A stretch of 64,000 bases of DNA from Buchnera aphidicola (Nurudea shiraii) (GCA_039829955.1 CP140035.1:124001-188000), one strand, 5' to 3'; positions 34,962 through 45,660 are shown, counted from the stretch's first letter. Numbers and translations: made by a program. Notes: generated by a model not told the origin, from the letters alone.

Positions 34962-36764
34962 ATGAAAAGAAATATTTTAGAAAGTAATAATGTGGAAGTA
35001 AAACATGCTTCTAAGGATCACATTCATAATACTATTGTAACGGAATTATTTGAAAATTTTGGAAAAGACAAATTTACTCTTCAGTCAACTTTAATGGAAA
35101 TTCCTGTATTGTGGATAAACAAACATATTTTGCTTAAAGTAAGTAAGTTTTTATTAAAAGTTTTGAATCCTTATACAACGTTGTTTGATCTTCACGGAAT
35201 AGATGAGAGATTTCGTTCTTGTCGTTCAAACTTGCCATTAGCTGATTTTTCAGTATTTTATCATTTTATTTCTTATTCTAGAAATAGTGATATAATGTTA
35301 AAAGTAGCACTGTTTAACCATGAATTAAATTTGCCTACATTAACGGGATTATATCCGAATGCTAATTGGTATGAGTGTGAAACATGGGAAATGTTTGGAA
35401 TTGTTTTTAATAATCATCCTCATTTAACTCGTATTATTATGCCAAAAACTTGGAAAGGATATCCGTTGCGAAAAGATTATCCGTCTAGGGCGACTGAATT
35501 ACATCCTTTTGTTTTAAATAAATGTAAAGAAGATTTAGAGATGGATTCTTTGCGATTTAAACCGGAAGAATGGGGTATGAAAAAACATAGTAAAAATAAT
35601 AATTATATGTTTTTGAATTTAGGACCGAATCATCCTTCTGCTCATGGAGTATTTCGTATTGTTTTACAATTAGATGGAGAAAAAATTATTAATTGTGTTC
35701 CAGACATTGGGTATCATCATCGTGGTGCTGAAAAAATAGGAGAACGTCAAACATGGCATAGTTATATTCCATATACAGATCGAATTGAATATCTTGGTGG
35801 ATGTATTAATGAAATGCCTTATGTATTGGCAGTAGAAAAATTAGCTGGAATTACGGTACCTAAAAAGGTAGAAGTAATACGTATTATGTTGTCAGAGTTG
35901 TTTAGGATTAATAGCCATTTATTGTATGTTTCTACTTTTATTCAAGATATAGGTGCTATGACACCAGTTTTTTTAGCTTTTACTGATCGTCAAAAAATTT
36001 ATGATATTATTGAAGCTATTACTGGATTTCGTATGCATCCTGCATGGTTTAGAATTGGAGGAGTAGCACATGATTTACCGAAGGGATGGGATACTTTGCT
36101 AAAAAACTTTTTAAAATGGATTCCAAATAGATTAAATAAATATATCAATGTTGCTTTGAAAAATAGTATTTTAATAAGTCGATCAAAAGGAATAGCTGAA
36201 TATAATAAAGATGAAGCTCTTAAATGGGGTGTTACAGGATCTGGATTACGTGCCACTGGGTTAGAATTTGATGTTCGAAAACAAAGGCCTTATTCGGGAT
36301 ATCATAATTTTGAATTTGAAATTCCTATAGGAAGTGGTATAAGTGATTGTTATTCTAGAGTTATGTTAAAAGTAGAAGAAATTTGGCAAAGTATTATTAT
36401 TTTAAAACAATGTTTAAAAAATATGCCTGATGGACCATTCAAAGCAGATCATCCTTTAACTACTCCTCCTCCTAAAGAACGCACGTTACAACATATTGAG
36501 ACAATGATTACTCATTTTTTACAAGTTTCATGGGGTCCTATTATACCACCTAATGAAAGTTTTCAAATGATTGAAGCATCTAAAGGAATAAATAGTTATT
36601 ATTTAATTAGTGATGGTAGTACTACAAGTTATAGAACTAGAATAAGAACGCCTAGTTTTCCTCATTTACAACAAGTACCATCGGTCATTCGTGGGAGTTT
36701 AATATCAGATTTAATAGTTTATTTAGGAAGTATTGATTTTGTTATGTCTGATGTTGATCGTTAA
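34962..36764 (+). CDS. nuoC: NADH-quinone oxidoreductase subunit C/D (fused)
   Basis: Peripheral-arm subunits NuoC and NuoD in one 600-aa chain, as in E. coli. The NuoC part covers about residues 1-195 (NWYECETWEMFGI, GYPLRKDYP); the NuoD part starts near LNLGPNHPSAHGVFRI and holds the quinone-site histidine and the region PDIGYHHRGAEKI. The fusion supports a gammaproteobacterial origin. Also called nuoCD. It sits 99 bases after nuoB and 9 before nuoE. Confidence 0.97.
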   Translation: MKRNILESNNVEVKHASKDHIHNTIVTELFENFGKDKFTLQSTLMEIPVLWINKHILLKVSKFLLKVLNPYTTLFDLHGIDERFRSCRSNLPLADFSVFYHFISYSRNSDIMLKVALFNHELNLPTLTGLYPNANWYECETWEMFGIVFNNHPHLTRIIMPKTWKGYPLRKDYPSRATELHPFVLNKCKEDLEMDSLRFKPEEWGMKKHSKNNNYMFLNLGPNHPSAHGVFRIVLQLDGEKIINCVPDIGYHHRGAEKIGERQTWHSYIPYTDRIEYLGGCINEMPYVLAVEKLAGITVPKKVEVIRIMLSELFRINSHLLYVSTFIQDIGAMTPVFLAFTDRQKIYDIIEAITGFRMHPAWFRIGGVAHDLPKGWDTLLKNFLKWIPNRLNKYINVALKNSILISRSKGIAEYNKDEALKWGVTGSGLRATGLEFDVRKQRPYSGYHNFEFEIPIGSGISDCYSRVMLKVEEIWQSIIILKQCLKNMPDGPFKADHPLTTPPPKERTLQHIETMITHFLQVSWGPIIPPNESFQMIEASKGINSYYLISDGSTTSYRTRIRTPSFPHLQQVPSVIRGSLISDLIVYLGSIDFVMSDVDR

Positions 36765-36773
36765 GTTAAAAAC

Positions 36774-37271
36774 ATGTCAAAAAAAATATTATATAATGAT
36801 AATTCTATGTTAAGCAGTGAAGAAAAAGTAGAAATATTAAACAATAAGAATAATTATGAAGATCCGCGTGCCAGTTCTATAGAAGCATTAAAAATAGTTC
36901 AAAAGAAAAGAGGTTGGATTTCAGATTTTGCTATTTTTGAAATTTCGAAAATACTAGGAGTTTCTGAGGTTGATTTAGAAGAAATTGCTACATTTTATAG
37001 CCAAATTTTTAGAAAACCAGTAGGACGAAATATAATACGTTATTGTGACAGTGTTGTGTGCTATATGTATGGTTGCGAAGATATAAAATCTTGTTTCGAA
37101 GATAAACTAAATATTTCTATTGGTGAAACGACAAAAAATTTTGATTTTACTTTACTGCCTATTGGTTGTTTGGGGAACTGTGATAGAGCTCCTACTATAA
37201 TGATAAATAACGACATTTACTCTTGCGTTACAGAAAGTTTGATAATTAAACTATTGGAATCGTATAAGTGA
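36774..37271 (+). CDS. nuoE: NADH-quinone oxidoreductase subunit E
   Basis: 24-kDa-type subunit that binds the [2Fe-2S] cluster N1a. 165 aa (E. coli 166). Ligands CDSVVC and GCLGNC are present in the usual spacing. An N-terminal four-helix bundle (YEDPRASSIEALKIVQKKRGW) precedes the thioredoxin-like domain. The stop overlaps the nuoF start. Confidence 0.97.
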   Translation: MSKKILYNDNSMLSSEEKVEILNNKNNYEDPRASSIEALKIVQKKRGWISDFAIFEISKILGVSEVDLEEIATFYSQIFRKPVGRNIIRYCDSVVCYMYGCEDIKSCFEDKLNISIGETTKNFDFTLLPIGCLGNCDRAPTIMINNDIYSCVTESLIIKLLESYK

Positions 37272-38608
37272 AAAAAATATTATGTACTCGAGAAACTCAT
37301 CCATTAACTTGGTGGTTAGGCAAGAAAAATGATGTGGTATGGATTGAAGAGTATAAAAAGAAAGGAGGTTATTTAGCTTTTGAAAAAGCGATTAAAACTA
37401 TTGAACCTAAAAAAATTATAGATATTATAAAAGATTCAGGATTAAAAGGACGTGGAGGAGCAGGGTTTTCTACGGGAGTAAAGTGGAGTTTAATGTCTCA
37501 GGATAGTAGTAATAGTGTTCGTTATTTATTGTGCAATGCTGATGAAATGGAACCAGGAACATATAAAGACAAATTTTTAATGGAAAAAATTCCTCATCAA
37601 TTAATAGAAGGTATTTTAATTAGCGCGTTAGCATTAAGAGTGACTGTAAGTTACATTTTTTTAAGAGGTGAGTACATTAATGCTGAATATGTTTTAAGTA
37701 AAGCTATCTATGAAGCTAAGAGAAACAAATATATTGGAAAAAATGTTTTTAAATCAGGTTTAGATTTTGAAATTGTTTTACATAGTGGTGCTGGTCGTTA
37801 TATTTGTGGAGAAGAAACGGCATTAATCAATTCTTTGGAAGGTAAACGAGCTAATCCTAGATTTAAACCTCCTTTTCCTGCTTTTATAGGGGCATGGGGA
37901 AAACCTACTTGTATTAATAATGTTGAGACTTTATCTAATGTTCCATCTATCGTTTTTAATGGTGTAGAATGGTATAAAAATTTGTCAAATAGTTTAGATT
38001 GTGGTACTAAGATGATGGGATTTTCGGGAAAAGTTAAAAATCCTGGATTGTGGGAGTTGCCTTTTGGAACTTCAGCTCGCGAAGTATTAGAAGATTATGC
38101 GGGTGGTATGCAGGATGGATTTACACTTAAAGCATGGTTACCAGGAGGAGCAAGTACAGATTTTTTGACGCATAAACATATTGATGTTCCTATGGATTTT
38201 TCTAGTATTCAAAAGTTAGGGAGTAGATTAGGAACTGCTGTTTCTATGGCAGTTGATCATACCATTAATATAGTATCCTTAGTAAGAAACATAGAAGAAT
38301 TTTTCTCTCGTGAATCTTGTGGATTATGTACTCCATGTCGAGATGGTTTACCATGGATTGTTTCTATTTTAAGATCTTTAGAAAAAAAAGAAGGACATGA
38401 GAATGATATTAAAATTTTAGAAAGTTTGTGTTTTCAATTAAGTCCAGGAAAAACGTTTTGTGCACATGCTCCTGGAGCCGTTTCTCCATTGAGAAGTGCG
38501 ATTAAATATTTTCGTCCGGAGTTTGAAAGTTGTATTAAAAATTCATCGTCAATTATCAATGTCAAATGCATAGAAGGTATTCAATTAAATGATATTTCTA
38601 ATAATTAG
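37268..38608 (+). CDS. nuoF: NADH-quinone oxidoreductase subunit F
   Basis: NADH-oxidising subunit with FMN and [4Fe-4S] cluster N3. 446 aa (E. coli 445). Starts with GTG inside the nuoE stop (4-base overlap). FMN and NADH loops: GLKGRGGAGFSTGVKW and GAGRYICGEETALINSLEG; cluster motif ESCGLCTPCRDG plus a distal Cys in KTFCAHAPGA. Translational coupling to nuoE fits their tight pairing in the NADH module. Confidence 0.98.
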   Translation: MKKILCTRETHPLTWWLGKKNDVVWIEEYKKKGGYLAFEKAIKTIEPKKIIDIIKDSGLKGRGGAGFSTGVKWSLMSQDSSNSVRYLLCNADEMEPGTYKDKFLMEKIPHQLIEGILISALALRVTVSYIFLRGEYINAEYVLSKAIYEAKRNKYIGKNVFKSGLDFEIVLHSGAGRYICGEETALINSLEGKRANPRFKPPFPAFIGAWGKPTCINNVETLSNVPSIVFNGVEWYKNLSNSLDCGTKMMGFSGKVKNPGLWELPFGTSAREVLEDYAGGMQDGFTLKAWLPGGASTDFLTHKHIDVPMDFSSIQKLGSRLGTAVSMAVDHTINIVSLVRNIEEFFSRESCGLCTPCRDGLPWIVSILRSLEKKEGHENDIKILESLCFQLSPGKTFCAHAPGAVSPLRSAIKYFRPEFESCIKNSSSIINVKCIEGIQLNDISNN

Positions 38609-38721
38609 TTTGATGATATAGTGCAATGTTGTGGAATAGTTATTGTATATCAACATAACTTAATTTTATCATATAAATAATATGCAATTTGAAATTACCA
38701 AATGAAAATGAAGATTATTTT

Positions 38722-41454
38722 ATGGCTACAATTTTTATAGACAATAAAGAATATAATATTTGTGATTCAAATAATTTATTGCATGTGTGTTTATCGCTTG
38801 GTTTTGACATACCTTATTTTTGTTGGCATCCTGCGTTAGGTAGTATAGGTATATGTCGTCAGTGTACCGTAAAACAGTATCATGATTTTAAAGATACATC
38901 TGGAAAATTAGTAGTATCTTGCATGACTCCTATTACAGATGGATTAATAGTTTCTATTCATGATAGTGAAGCAGTAGAGTTTAGAAAGAATATTATTGAA
39001 TTGTTAATGACTAATCATCCTCATGATTGTCCTGTTTGTGAAGAAGGTGGAAGTTGTCATCTTCAAGATATGACCGTAATGACTAAACATTATATTAGAA
39101 AGTATAGATTTGAAAAAAGAACTCATAAGAATCAAAATTTAGGTCATTTTATTAAGCATGAGATGAACCGATGTATTTCTTGTTATAGATGTGTTCGTTA
39201 TTATAAAGATTATTCTGATGGTACAGATTTTGGAGTTTTTGGAATTAGTAATAACGTTTATTTTGGAAGGTTTAAAGAAGGTTCTTTAGAGAGTGAGTTT
39301 TCTGGAAATTTAATAGATATTTGTCCTACTGGAGTATTTACTGATAAAACTCAATCAGAAACATATACAAGAAAATGGGATTTACAATATGCTCCGAGTA
39401 TTTGTCAACATTGTTGTATTGGATGTAATATTAGTGTAGGTGAAAGGTATGGAGAAATATGTAAAATAGAAAATCGATATCATCGTAATATTAATCGTTA
39501 TTTTTTATGTGATTTAGGGAGATTTAGTTATGGGTATTCCAATTTAAAAAATAGGCCACGATGGTCTATGAAGCGCAAAAGTAATGGGAAGTGGGATACT
39601 ATAGAAAGTATAAAAAAATCTATTAAACTGGTTTCTGATAGTTTAAATGCTTCGTCAAAAATTATGGGTATTGGTTCTAGTCGTGCTAGTTTAGAAAGCA
39701 ATTATGCTCTTCAAAAATTGGTTGGACAAGAAAATTTTTCGATAGGAATATTACAAGATGAGTTAGATTGTGTGGAATTAATAGGGAAAATTTTAAAAGA
39801 TAGTGGCATTTATACACCTACATTAAGAGAAATAGAAAAAAACTATGATACGATTCTCGTTATAGGTGAAGATATTACGCAAACTTCTCCTATGATGGCT
39901 TTATCAATTCGTCAATCGATAAAAAGGAAATCTAAAATAGTTAAATCTTTTAAAAATGTTCCAAAATGGCATGCGTTAGCTTTAAAAAATCTTCCTAAAG
40001 ATAAGAAAAATAAATTATTTGTTATAAATGCATATTCTACTAAATTAGATGATATTTCTGAAATACATGATTATTTTAAAATCGACGATCAGGTACAATT
40101 ATGTTTTCAAATAGCTCATGAGATTGACAAGGATTTTTTTAATTGTAGCAATTTAAATGAATCTGAAGCAGGAGTAGTAAAAAAAATTGTTGTAGCTTTA
40201 TTATCATCTAAAAACCCTCTTATTATTTCAGGTTCTCATCATAATTGCACAGAGTTAATTCAAGCTGCATATAATATTGCAAAAGCATTAAAAAACGTAA
40301 ATAAAAAAGTTGGTTTAGTATTATTAACGTCAAATTCTAATAGTTTAGGAGTTTCTCTGTTAAAAGGAATATCATTAGAAGAAGTTGTAAGTAATTTGTC
40401 AAAAGAAGATTATAATTCTTTAATTATTTTAGAAAATGATTTATGTCGTTATCTGTCTAAGGCAGAAGTTTTAAAATTATTCAATAATATTAAAAATGTT
40501 ATAGTTATTGATCATCTTAATACTGATACAATGAGAATGGGAAAAATAACTCTTCCGGCTACTAATTTTTTTGAAAGTTCGGGAACTATAGTAAATTATG
40601 AAGGACGAGCACAACGGTTTTTTCAAGTTTATGATGCTAATTTTTATAATAGTTCGCATCTTTTAAATAGTTGGATGTGGTTACATTTGATACAATGTAA
40701 GTTGTATAAACAATCTAAGTTTTGGAATACATTAGATGACGTTATCGAAAGTATGTGTTCTGAAAACGATGATTTTAAAAAATTAAAATTTATAGCTCCT
40801 CATGCATCTTTTACAGTTCTTGGACAAAAGTTAGCTAGATCTTCACATCGTTCTAGCGGTCGAACTTCTATGCGGTCTCATATTAACGTTCACGAAATTA
40901 GTCAACCTGAAGACAAAAATTCTATGTTTTCTTTTTCTATGGAAGGATGTCAACAGATTTATAAGCATTCTTCATATATACCTTTTTTATGGATGCCTGG
41001 TTGGAATTCCATACAAGTATTAAATAAATTTCAAAAAGAAATAAACAGTAAATCATATTGTTGGAATTCTGGAATGAGATTATTTTTACATGATTCAAAT
41101 AAATCTATGCCTTGGTTCAAGAATTTATCTTTTACCACTGTTAAAAACGTTAATTATTATGTCGTTCCATGTTATTTTCTACTAGGTAGTGAACAATTGT
41201 CGCAATTTTCTCCTGTGATACAAAAAAATATGGTACATATTTCAGGAATTATGAATAAAGAAGATGCAAATAATTTATCTATTCAATCTGGATCAAAAAT
41301 AAATTTTATTTGTTGTGAAATTAAATTCACAATAACTGTGCATGTATCTTCTAAAATACAATCGAAACAATTAGGTCTACCTTTAGGAACTTTAAATTTT
41401 CCTTTATGTTTAAATAGAAAAAAAGTTGTAGAATTATGTAAGATAATTGTATGA
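38722..41454 (+). CDS. nuoG: NADH-quinone oxidoreductase subunit G
   Basis: Largest peripheral subunit, with clusters N1b, N4, N5 and N7. 910 aa from ATG 38722, giving MATIFIDNKEYN like MATIHVDGKEYE (E. coli 908 aa). An upstream in-frame TTG at 38689 would add 11 non-conserved residues. N1b ligands in PYFCWHPALG, GICRQC and VVSCM; His-Cys N5 motif in PHDCPVCEEGGSCHLQD; N4 in MNRCISCYRCVRYYKDY; N7 in SICQHCCIGCNIS. The C-terminal molybdopterin-enzyme-like half is diverged but complete. Confidence 0.96.
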   Translation: MATIFIDNKEYNICDSNNLLHVCLSLGFDIPYFCWHPALGSIGICRQCTVKQYHDFKDTSGKLVVSCMTPITDGLIVSIHDSEAVEFRKNIIELLMTNHPHDCPVCEEGGSCHLQDMTVMTKHYIRKYRFEKRTHKNQNLGHFIKHEMNRCISCYRCVRYYKDYSDGTDFGVFGISNNVYFGRFKEGSLESEFSGNLIDICPTGVFTDKTQSETYTRKWDLQYAPSICQHCCIGCNISVGERYGEICKIENRYHRNINRYFLCDLGRFSYGYSNLKNRPRWSMKRKSNGKWDTIESIKKSIKLVSDSLNASSKIMGIGSSRASLESNYALQKLVGQENFSIGILQDELDCVELIGKILKDSGIYTPTLREIEKNYDTILVIGEDITQTSPMMALSIRQSIKRKSKIVKSFKNVPKWHALALKNLPKDKKNKLFVINAYSTKLDDISEIHDYFKIDDQVQLCFQIAHEIDKDFFNCSNLNESEAGVVKKIVVALLSSKNPLIISGSHHNCTELIQAAYNIAKALKNVNKKVGLVLLTSNSNSLGVSLLKGISLEEVVSNLSKEDYNSLIILENDLCRYLSKAEVLKLFNNIKNVIVIDHLNTDTMRMGKITLPATNFFESSGTIVNYEGRAQRFFQVYDANFYNSSHLLNSWMWLHLIQCKLYKQSKFWNTLDDVIESMCSENDDFKKLKFIAPHASFTVLGQKLARSSHRSSGRTSMRSHINVHEISQPEDKNSMFSFSMEGCQQIYKHSSYIPFLWMPGWNSIQVLNKFQKEINSKSYCWNSGMRLFLHDSNKSMPWFKNLSFTTVKNVNYYVVPCYFLLGSEQLSQFSPVIQKNMVHISGIMNKEDANNLSIQSGSKINFICCEIKFTITVHVSSKIQSKQLGLPLGTLNFPLCLNRKKVVELCKIIV

Positions 41455-41472
41455 TACATTTTTAATAATTTT

Positions 41473-42423
41473 GTGAGAAAAGATGTGTCAGTTTTTAAAT
41501 CGATTTTGTTATTATGTATTGTTTTTTTTTGTGCCGCAATTATGAGTATATTTGAGCGTAGAATACTAGGTTTATTGCAAAATCGTTATGGACCTAATAG
41601 AGTTGGATGGCATGGGATATTACAAATAGTTGCAGATATGATTAAAATACTTTTTAAGGAAGATTGGATTCCTATATTTAGTAAAAGAGTAGTGTTTGTT
41701 TTATCTCCGATTTTTGGATTTATTTGTTTATTACTAGTTATGGCAATAATACCGTTTAGTCACGATTTTGTATTAATAGATTTAAACATAGGTATTTTAT
41801 TTTTCTTAATGATGGCGTCTTTGTCAGTATATTCCGTACTATTCGCGGGTTGGTCTAGTAACAATAAGTATGCATTGTTAGGAGCTATTCGCGCTACAGC
41901 ACAAACTTTGTCTTATGAGATTTTTTTAGGACTTTCTTTAATGGGAGTAGTAGCTCGCGCACAATCGTTTAATGTAATTGATATTGTTAATAGTCAAGTT
42001 TCCATATGGAATTGCGTTCCTCAATTTTTTGGATTAATAACGTTTTTGATAGCAGGTTTGGCACTATGTCATCGACATCCTTTTGATCAACCTGAATCTG
42101 AACAAGAATTAGCAGATGGCTATCATATTGAGTATTCAGGAATGAAATTTGGTTTGTTTTTTATTGGTGAATATATCTCTATTATAGTAATTTCTAGTTT
42201 AATTGTAACTATGTTTTTTGGAGGGTGGTTGGGATTTGGATTTTCTTCAATAATCTGGTTTCTTTTAAAAACTGTGGTTTTTATATTTTTTTTCATTTTA
42301 ATTAGAGCTTCTTTACCTAGGCCTCGTTATGATAAAATAATATTATTTGGGTGGAAATTTTGCTTTCCTTTAACTTTGATAAATTTAGTTTGTACTGCTG
42401 CTTTTATATTATGTAACGTTTAG
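41473..42423 (+). CDS. nuoH: NADH-quinone oxidoreductase subunit H
   Basis: Membrane subunit that forms the quinone tunnel. 316 aa (E. coli 325), GTG start. The N-terminus is shorter and diverged, then the family core is clear: FERRILGLLQNRYGPNRVGW, ADMIKILFKEDWIP, FAGWSSNNKYALLGAIRA and CHRHPFDQPESEQELADGYH. Eight transmembrane helices. It ends shortly before nuoI. Confidence 0.96.
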   Translation: MRKDVSVFKSILLLCIVFFCAAIMSIFERRILGLLQNRYGPNRVGWHGILQIVADMIKILFKEDWIPIFSKRVVFVLSPIFGFICLLLVMAIIPFSHDFVLIDLNIGILFFLMMASLSVYSVLFAGWSSNNKYALLGAIRATAQTLSYEIFLGLSLMGVVARAQSFNVIDIVNSQVSIWNCVPQFFGLITFLIAGLALCHRHPFDQPESEQELADGYHIEYSGMKFGLFFIGEYISIIVISSLIVTMFFGGWLGFGFSSIIWFLLKTVVFIFFFILIRASLPRPRYDKIILFGWKFCFPLTLINLVCTAAFILCNV

Positions 42424-42438
42424 TAAAGGATTAATGAT

Positions 42439-42984
42439 ATGAGAATTTCAGAAGTAGTATATTTTTTGTTTAGTCAAATTCGAAGTATTTGGTTAACTTT
42501 TACTAATATTTTTTCAAAGCGAGAAACGATAATGTATCCAGAACAACCTATTTATCTCCCTCCAAGGTATAGAGGTCGTATTATATTATCGCGTACTACA
42601 AAAGGAGAGGAACGATGTGTAGCTTGCAATTTATGTGCAGTAGTGTGTCCTGTGGATTGTATTTCGTTGAAAAAGTCTACTTTAAAATCTGATAATCGTT
42701 GGTATCCAAAATTTTTTCGTATTAATTTCTCTCGATGTATATTTTGTGGATTATGTGAAGAAGCTTGTCCAACTGCTGCTATTCAATTAATTCCTGATTT
42801 TGAACTTTCAGAATACAATAGGCAAGATTTAGTATATGAAAAGGAGGATTTATTAATTTCAGGACCTGGAAAGTATTCTGATTATAATTTTTATAATTTT
42901 TCAGGTGTTAACATTCAAGGAAAAGAGAAAGGTGATTTAGATTATGAACGTAATCCTATTGATGTTAAAACGTTATTACCTTGA
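42439..42984 (+). CDS. nuoI: NADH-quinone oxidoreductase subunit I
   Basis: Ferredoxin-like subunit with [4Fe-4S] clusters N6a and N6b. 181 aa (E. coli 180). Both CxxCxxCxxxCP motifs are intact (CVACNLCAVVCP, CIFCGLCEEACP). The C-terminus QDLVYEKEDLLISGPGKY is near identical to E. coli. An AAAGGA ribosome-binding site precedes the ATG; GAGGAG at the 3' end serves nuoJ. Confidence 0.97.
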   Translation: MRISEVVYFLFSQIRSIWLTFTNIFSKRETIMYPEQPIYLPPRYRGRIILSRTTKGEERCVACNLCAVVCPVDCISLKKSTLKSDNRWYPKFFRINFSRCIFCGLCEEACPTAAIQLIPDFELSEYNRQDLVYEKEDLLISGPGKYSDYNFYNFSGVNIQGKEKGDLDYERNPIDVKTLLP

Positions 42985-42995
42985 GGAGTATTGAC

Positions 42996-43487
42996 GTGGA
43001 ATTATCTTTTTATAGTTTTGGATTAATGTCAGTTATATTTACTATATTTTCAATTTTTAGCAAAAATCCAATGTATTCGTTAATTTTTTTGATAGCATCT
43101 TTTTTATCTACATCAGGTGTTTTTTTTTCATTGGGAGCGTTTTTTGCAGCGGCGTTAGAAGTAATAATTTATGCTGGTGCTATAATGGTTTTGTTTGTAT
43201 TTGTTATTATGATGTTTAATTTTAAAAATTCTACTTCTTGCTCTATAGCATTTAATCTGCCATTTGTTAAATTGATAATGATAATTACATTTTTTATGAT
43301 ATCATTCTGTGGTTTATTTTTTTTATTATATAATTTAAATAGTCAATATATATTTAATGTGGTTATTAATACACGCGAGATAGGAATAAAATTGTTTCAA
43401 GATTATGTTTTAATTATTGAATTAATATCAATGTTGTTATTAACTGCGTTAGTAGTAGCGTGTCATATTGGAAGAGAAAAAAAATAA
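42996..43487 (+). CDS. nuoJ: NADH-quinone oxidoreductase subunit J
   Basis: Membrane subunit with five helices that links the quinone site to the proton pumps. 163 aa from GTG 42996, preceded by GAGGAG at 42983-42988 and giving MELSFYSFGL like MEFAFYICGL in E. coli; an upstream TTG at 42981 overlaps the nuoI stop and is less likely. The pi-bulge helix EVIIYAGAIMVLFVFVIMM is kept. The cytoplasmic tail after HIGREK is about 20 residues shorter than in E. coli. Confidence 0.95.
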   Translation: MELSFYSFGLMSVIFTIFSIFSKNPMYSLIFLIASFLSTSGVFFSLGAFFAAALEVIIYAGAIMVLFVFVIMMFNFKNSTSCSIAFNLPFVKLIMIITFFMISFCGLFFLLYNLNSQYIFNVVINTREIGIKLFQDYVLIIELISMLLLTALVVACHIGREKK

Positions 43488-43522
43488 TGTGAATAGTTTT
43501 ATTTATTTTAGGATTAGCTTTT

Positions 43523-43825
43523 ATGATTTCTTTATTTCATGGTCTAATTTTATCTTCAATTTTATTAATGTTAGGTTTTTTGTCTTTAATAATTCATAAA
43601 AACCTTTTATTTATGTTAATTAGTTTAGAAATTATGATTAATGCAGTGTCTCTAGCATTAGTAACAGTAGGTAGTTATTGGAATCAGGTAGATGGACAGA
43701 TAATGTATATTTTGATTTTGACTGTGGGTGCTTCGGAGTCAGGAATAGGACTGGCACTTTTAATTCAATGTTATCGAAAACTTAAAACTTTAGATGTTGA
43801 TAAGTTAAGTGAGATGCATGGATGA
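43523..43825 (+). CDS. nuoK: NADH-quinone oxidoreductase subunit K
   Basis: Small three-helix proton-channel subunit. 100 aa, exactly the E. coli length. The two essential membrane glutamates are kept: MLISLEIMINA (Glu36) and GASESGIGLALL (Glu72). Its stop overlaps the nuoL ATG by four bases (ATGA), a sign of coupled translation. Confidence 0.97.
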   Translation: MISLFHGLILSSILLMLGFLSLIIHKNLLFMLISLEIMINAVSLALVTVGSYWNQVDGQIMYILILTVGASESGIGLALLIQCYRKLKTLDVDKLSEMHG

Positions 43826-45660
43826 ATATTATTTATATTATCACTTTACTTCCCTTAATTAGTTGTGTTGTATTACTTTTTTTTAAAAAATTCTTTACTG
43901 ATTTCAAAGTTGTAATATTTTCGGTAGGATCTATTTTTGTATCTACATTGTTTTCAATATATTTAATTCAAGTTTTTTTTCATCAGAATGATGATGTGTA
44001 CTTTAAGAAGTTATGGACTTTTATATATGTAGATAATTTTAAAATTAATTTTGGATATCTGATAGATGGTTTATCGCTTACCATGTTAATGATGACAACC
44101 TTTATAGGTTGTTTAGTTCATCTATTTTCTTCTTGGTATATGAGATTTAAAACTGGGTTATCAAATTTTTTTGCGTATATGAATTTATTCATTTTTAGTA
44201 TGATTGTATTAATATTATCAGATAATTTAGCATTTATGTTTTTGGGATGGGAGGGAGTGGGTGTATGTTCTTATTTATTGGTAGGATATTATTATAATAA
44301 TATTAATGCTAGTTATGCTGCTTTAAAGGGATTTATTATTACTAGAATTGGAGATGTTTTTTTATTATTGTCAATATTTTTTATTTATAAAGAATTTGGT
44401 ACTACGAATTTTGAAGAGCTAAAATTAATTTTAAAAATGTCTACAATAGATGAACATATAGTATCATTAAAGTTAATTACTCTTTTTCTATTATTCGGAG
44501 CTATAGGAAAGTCTGCTCAAATTCCATTACATACGTGGTTAGTAGATGCTATGAAAGGTCCAACTCCAGTATCTGCGTTAATACATTCTGCTACTATGGT
44601 AACTTCTGGAGTTTATTTAATTGCAAGAACTCATTTTTTATTTTCTCTGAATCCAGAAGTATTGTATATTTTGGGAATAATAGGTAGTTTAACAATAATA
44701 ATATCCTGTTTTTCAGCATTAGTTCAAACTGATATAAAGCGTATATTAGCGTATTCTACGATGAGTCAAATAGGCTATATGTTTATTGCGTTAAGTATGC
44801 AAAATTGGATAATTGCTATTAAGCATTTAGTATCGCATGCATTTTTTAAAGCGTTAATGTTTCTTGCTTCTGGTTCTATCATTATTTTATCGAAGAATGA
44901 AAGAAATATTTTTAAAATTAGTGGGTTAAAATTTCAAGTTCCTTTAATAATATATATATCTTTTTTAGTAGGAGGAGCTTCTCTCGCTTCATTTCCATTT
45001 GTTACGTCAGGATTTTATACTAAGGAAAGTATTTTGTTGTTTGCTTGGGAAAACAATTTCTTATTTTTTTTCGTAATTAGTATTTTAGGCTTATTATTGA
45101 CTACAATATATACATTTAGAATGATTTTTGTAGTTTTTCAGAAATGTAGAAAAAAAAATTATATGTCTCTTAGAGAGATGAATCATAATTTACCTTTAAT
45201 TTTATTAATGATATTTTCTACTTTTATTGAGTCTTATATAACTTTCCCACTATCTCATGTTTTTTCAGAACAAGAAGAAAGTGCGTACTCTAATTTTTAT
45301 TTGACAATGATATGCAGTTGCATATCCTTTTTTGGTATATTTCTATCATATTATTTATGGGTAGTGAATACGAGAATAATTAGCAATATTTTATATACTA
45401 AAATAGGAATTTTTGTCAATCGATTTTTCTTTAATGCTTGGGGATTTGATTATATATACAATTTGTTGTTTGTACAGCCGTATCTTTACATTTCTAAATG
45501 TTTAATATGTGATCCTATTGGAAGTATTTTAAATTATTCTAAAAATTTATTTCATGTTTTTTATCGTTTTCATATTTATATATATAATGGACATCTACGA
45601 GTGCATTTGTTATGGATAATCGTTGGATGTGTTATGTCTTTAACAACTACATTTTTTTAA
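43822..45660 (+). CDS. nuoL: NADH-quinone oxidoreductase subunit L
   Basis: Antiporter-like proton-pump subunit at the far end of the membrane arm, with the long lateral helix. 612 aa (E. coli 613). Key residues are visible: Glu144 in FLGWEGVGVCSYLLVG and Lys229 in GAIGKSAQIPLHTWL. MKGPTPVSALIHSATMVTSG is almost unchanged. A 117-base AT-rich spacer without features separates it from nuoM. Confidence 0.97.
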   Translation: MNIIYIITLLPLISCVVLLFFKKFFTDFKVVIFSVGSIFVSTLFSIYLIQVFFHQNDDVYFKKLWTFIYVDNFKINFGYLIDGLSLTMLMMTTFIGCLVHLFSSWYMRFKTGLSNFFAYMNLFIFSMIVLILSDNLAFMFLGWEGVGVCSYLLVGYYYNNINASYAALKGFIITRIGDVFLLLSIFFIYKEFGTTNFEELKLILKMSTIDEHIVSLKLITLFLLFGAIGKSAQIPLHTWLVDAMKGPTPVSALIHSATMVTSGVYLIARTHFLFSLNPEVLYILGIIGSLTIIISCFSALVQTDIKRILAYSTMSQIGYMFIALSMQNWIIAIKHLVSHAFFKALMFLASGSIIILSKNERNIFKISGLKFQVPLIIYISFLVGGASLASFPFVTSGFYTKESILLFAWENNFLFFFVISILGLLLTTIYTFRMIFVVFQKCRKKNYMSLREMNHNLPLILLMIFSTFIESYITFPLSHVFSEQEESAYSNFYLTMICSCISFFGIFLSYYLWVVNTRIISNILYTKIGIFVNRFFFNAWGFDYIYNLLFVQPYLYISKCLICDPIGSILNYSKNLFHVFYRFHIYIYNGHLRVHLLWIIVGCVMSLTTTFF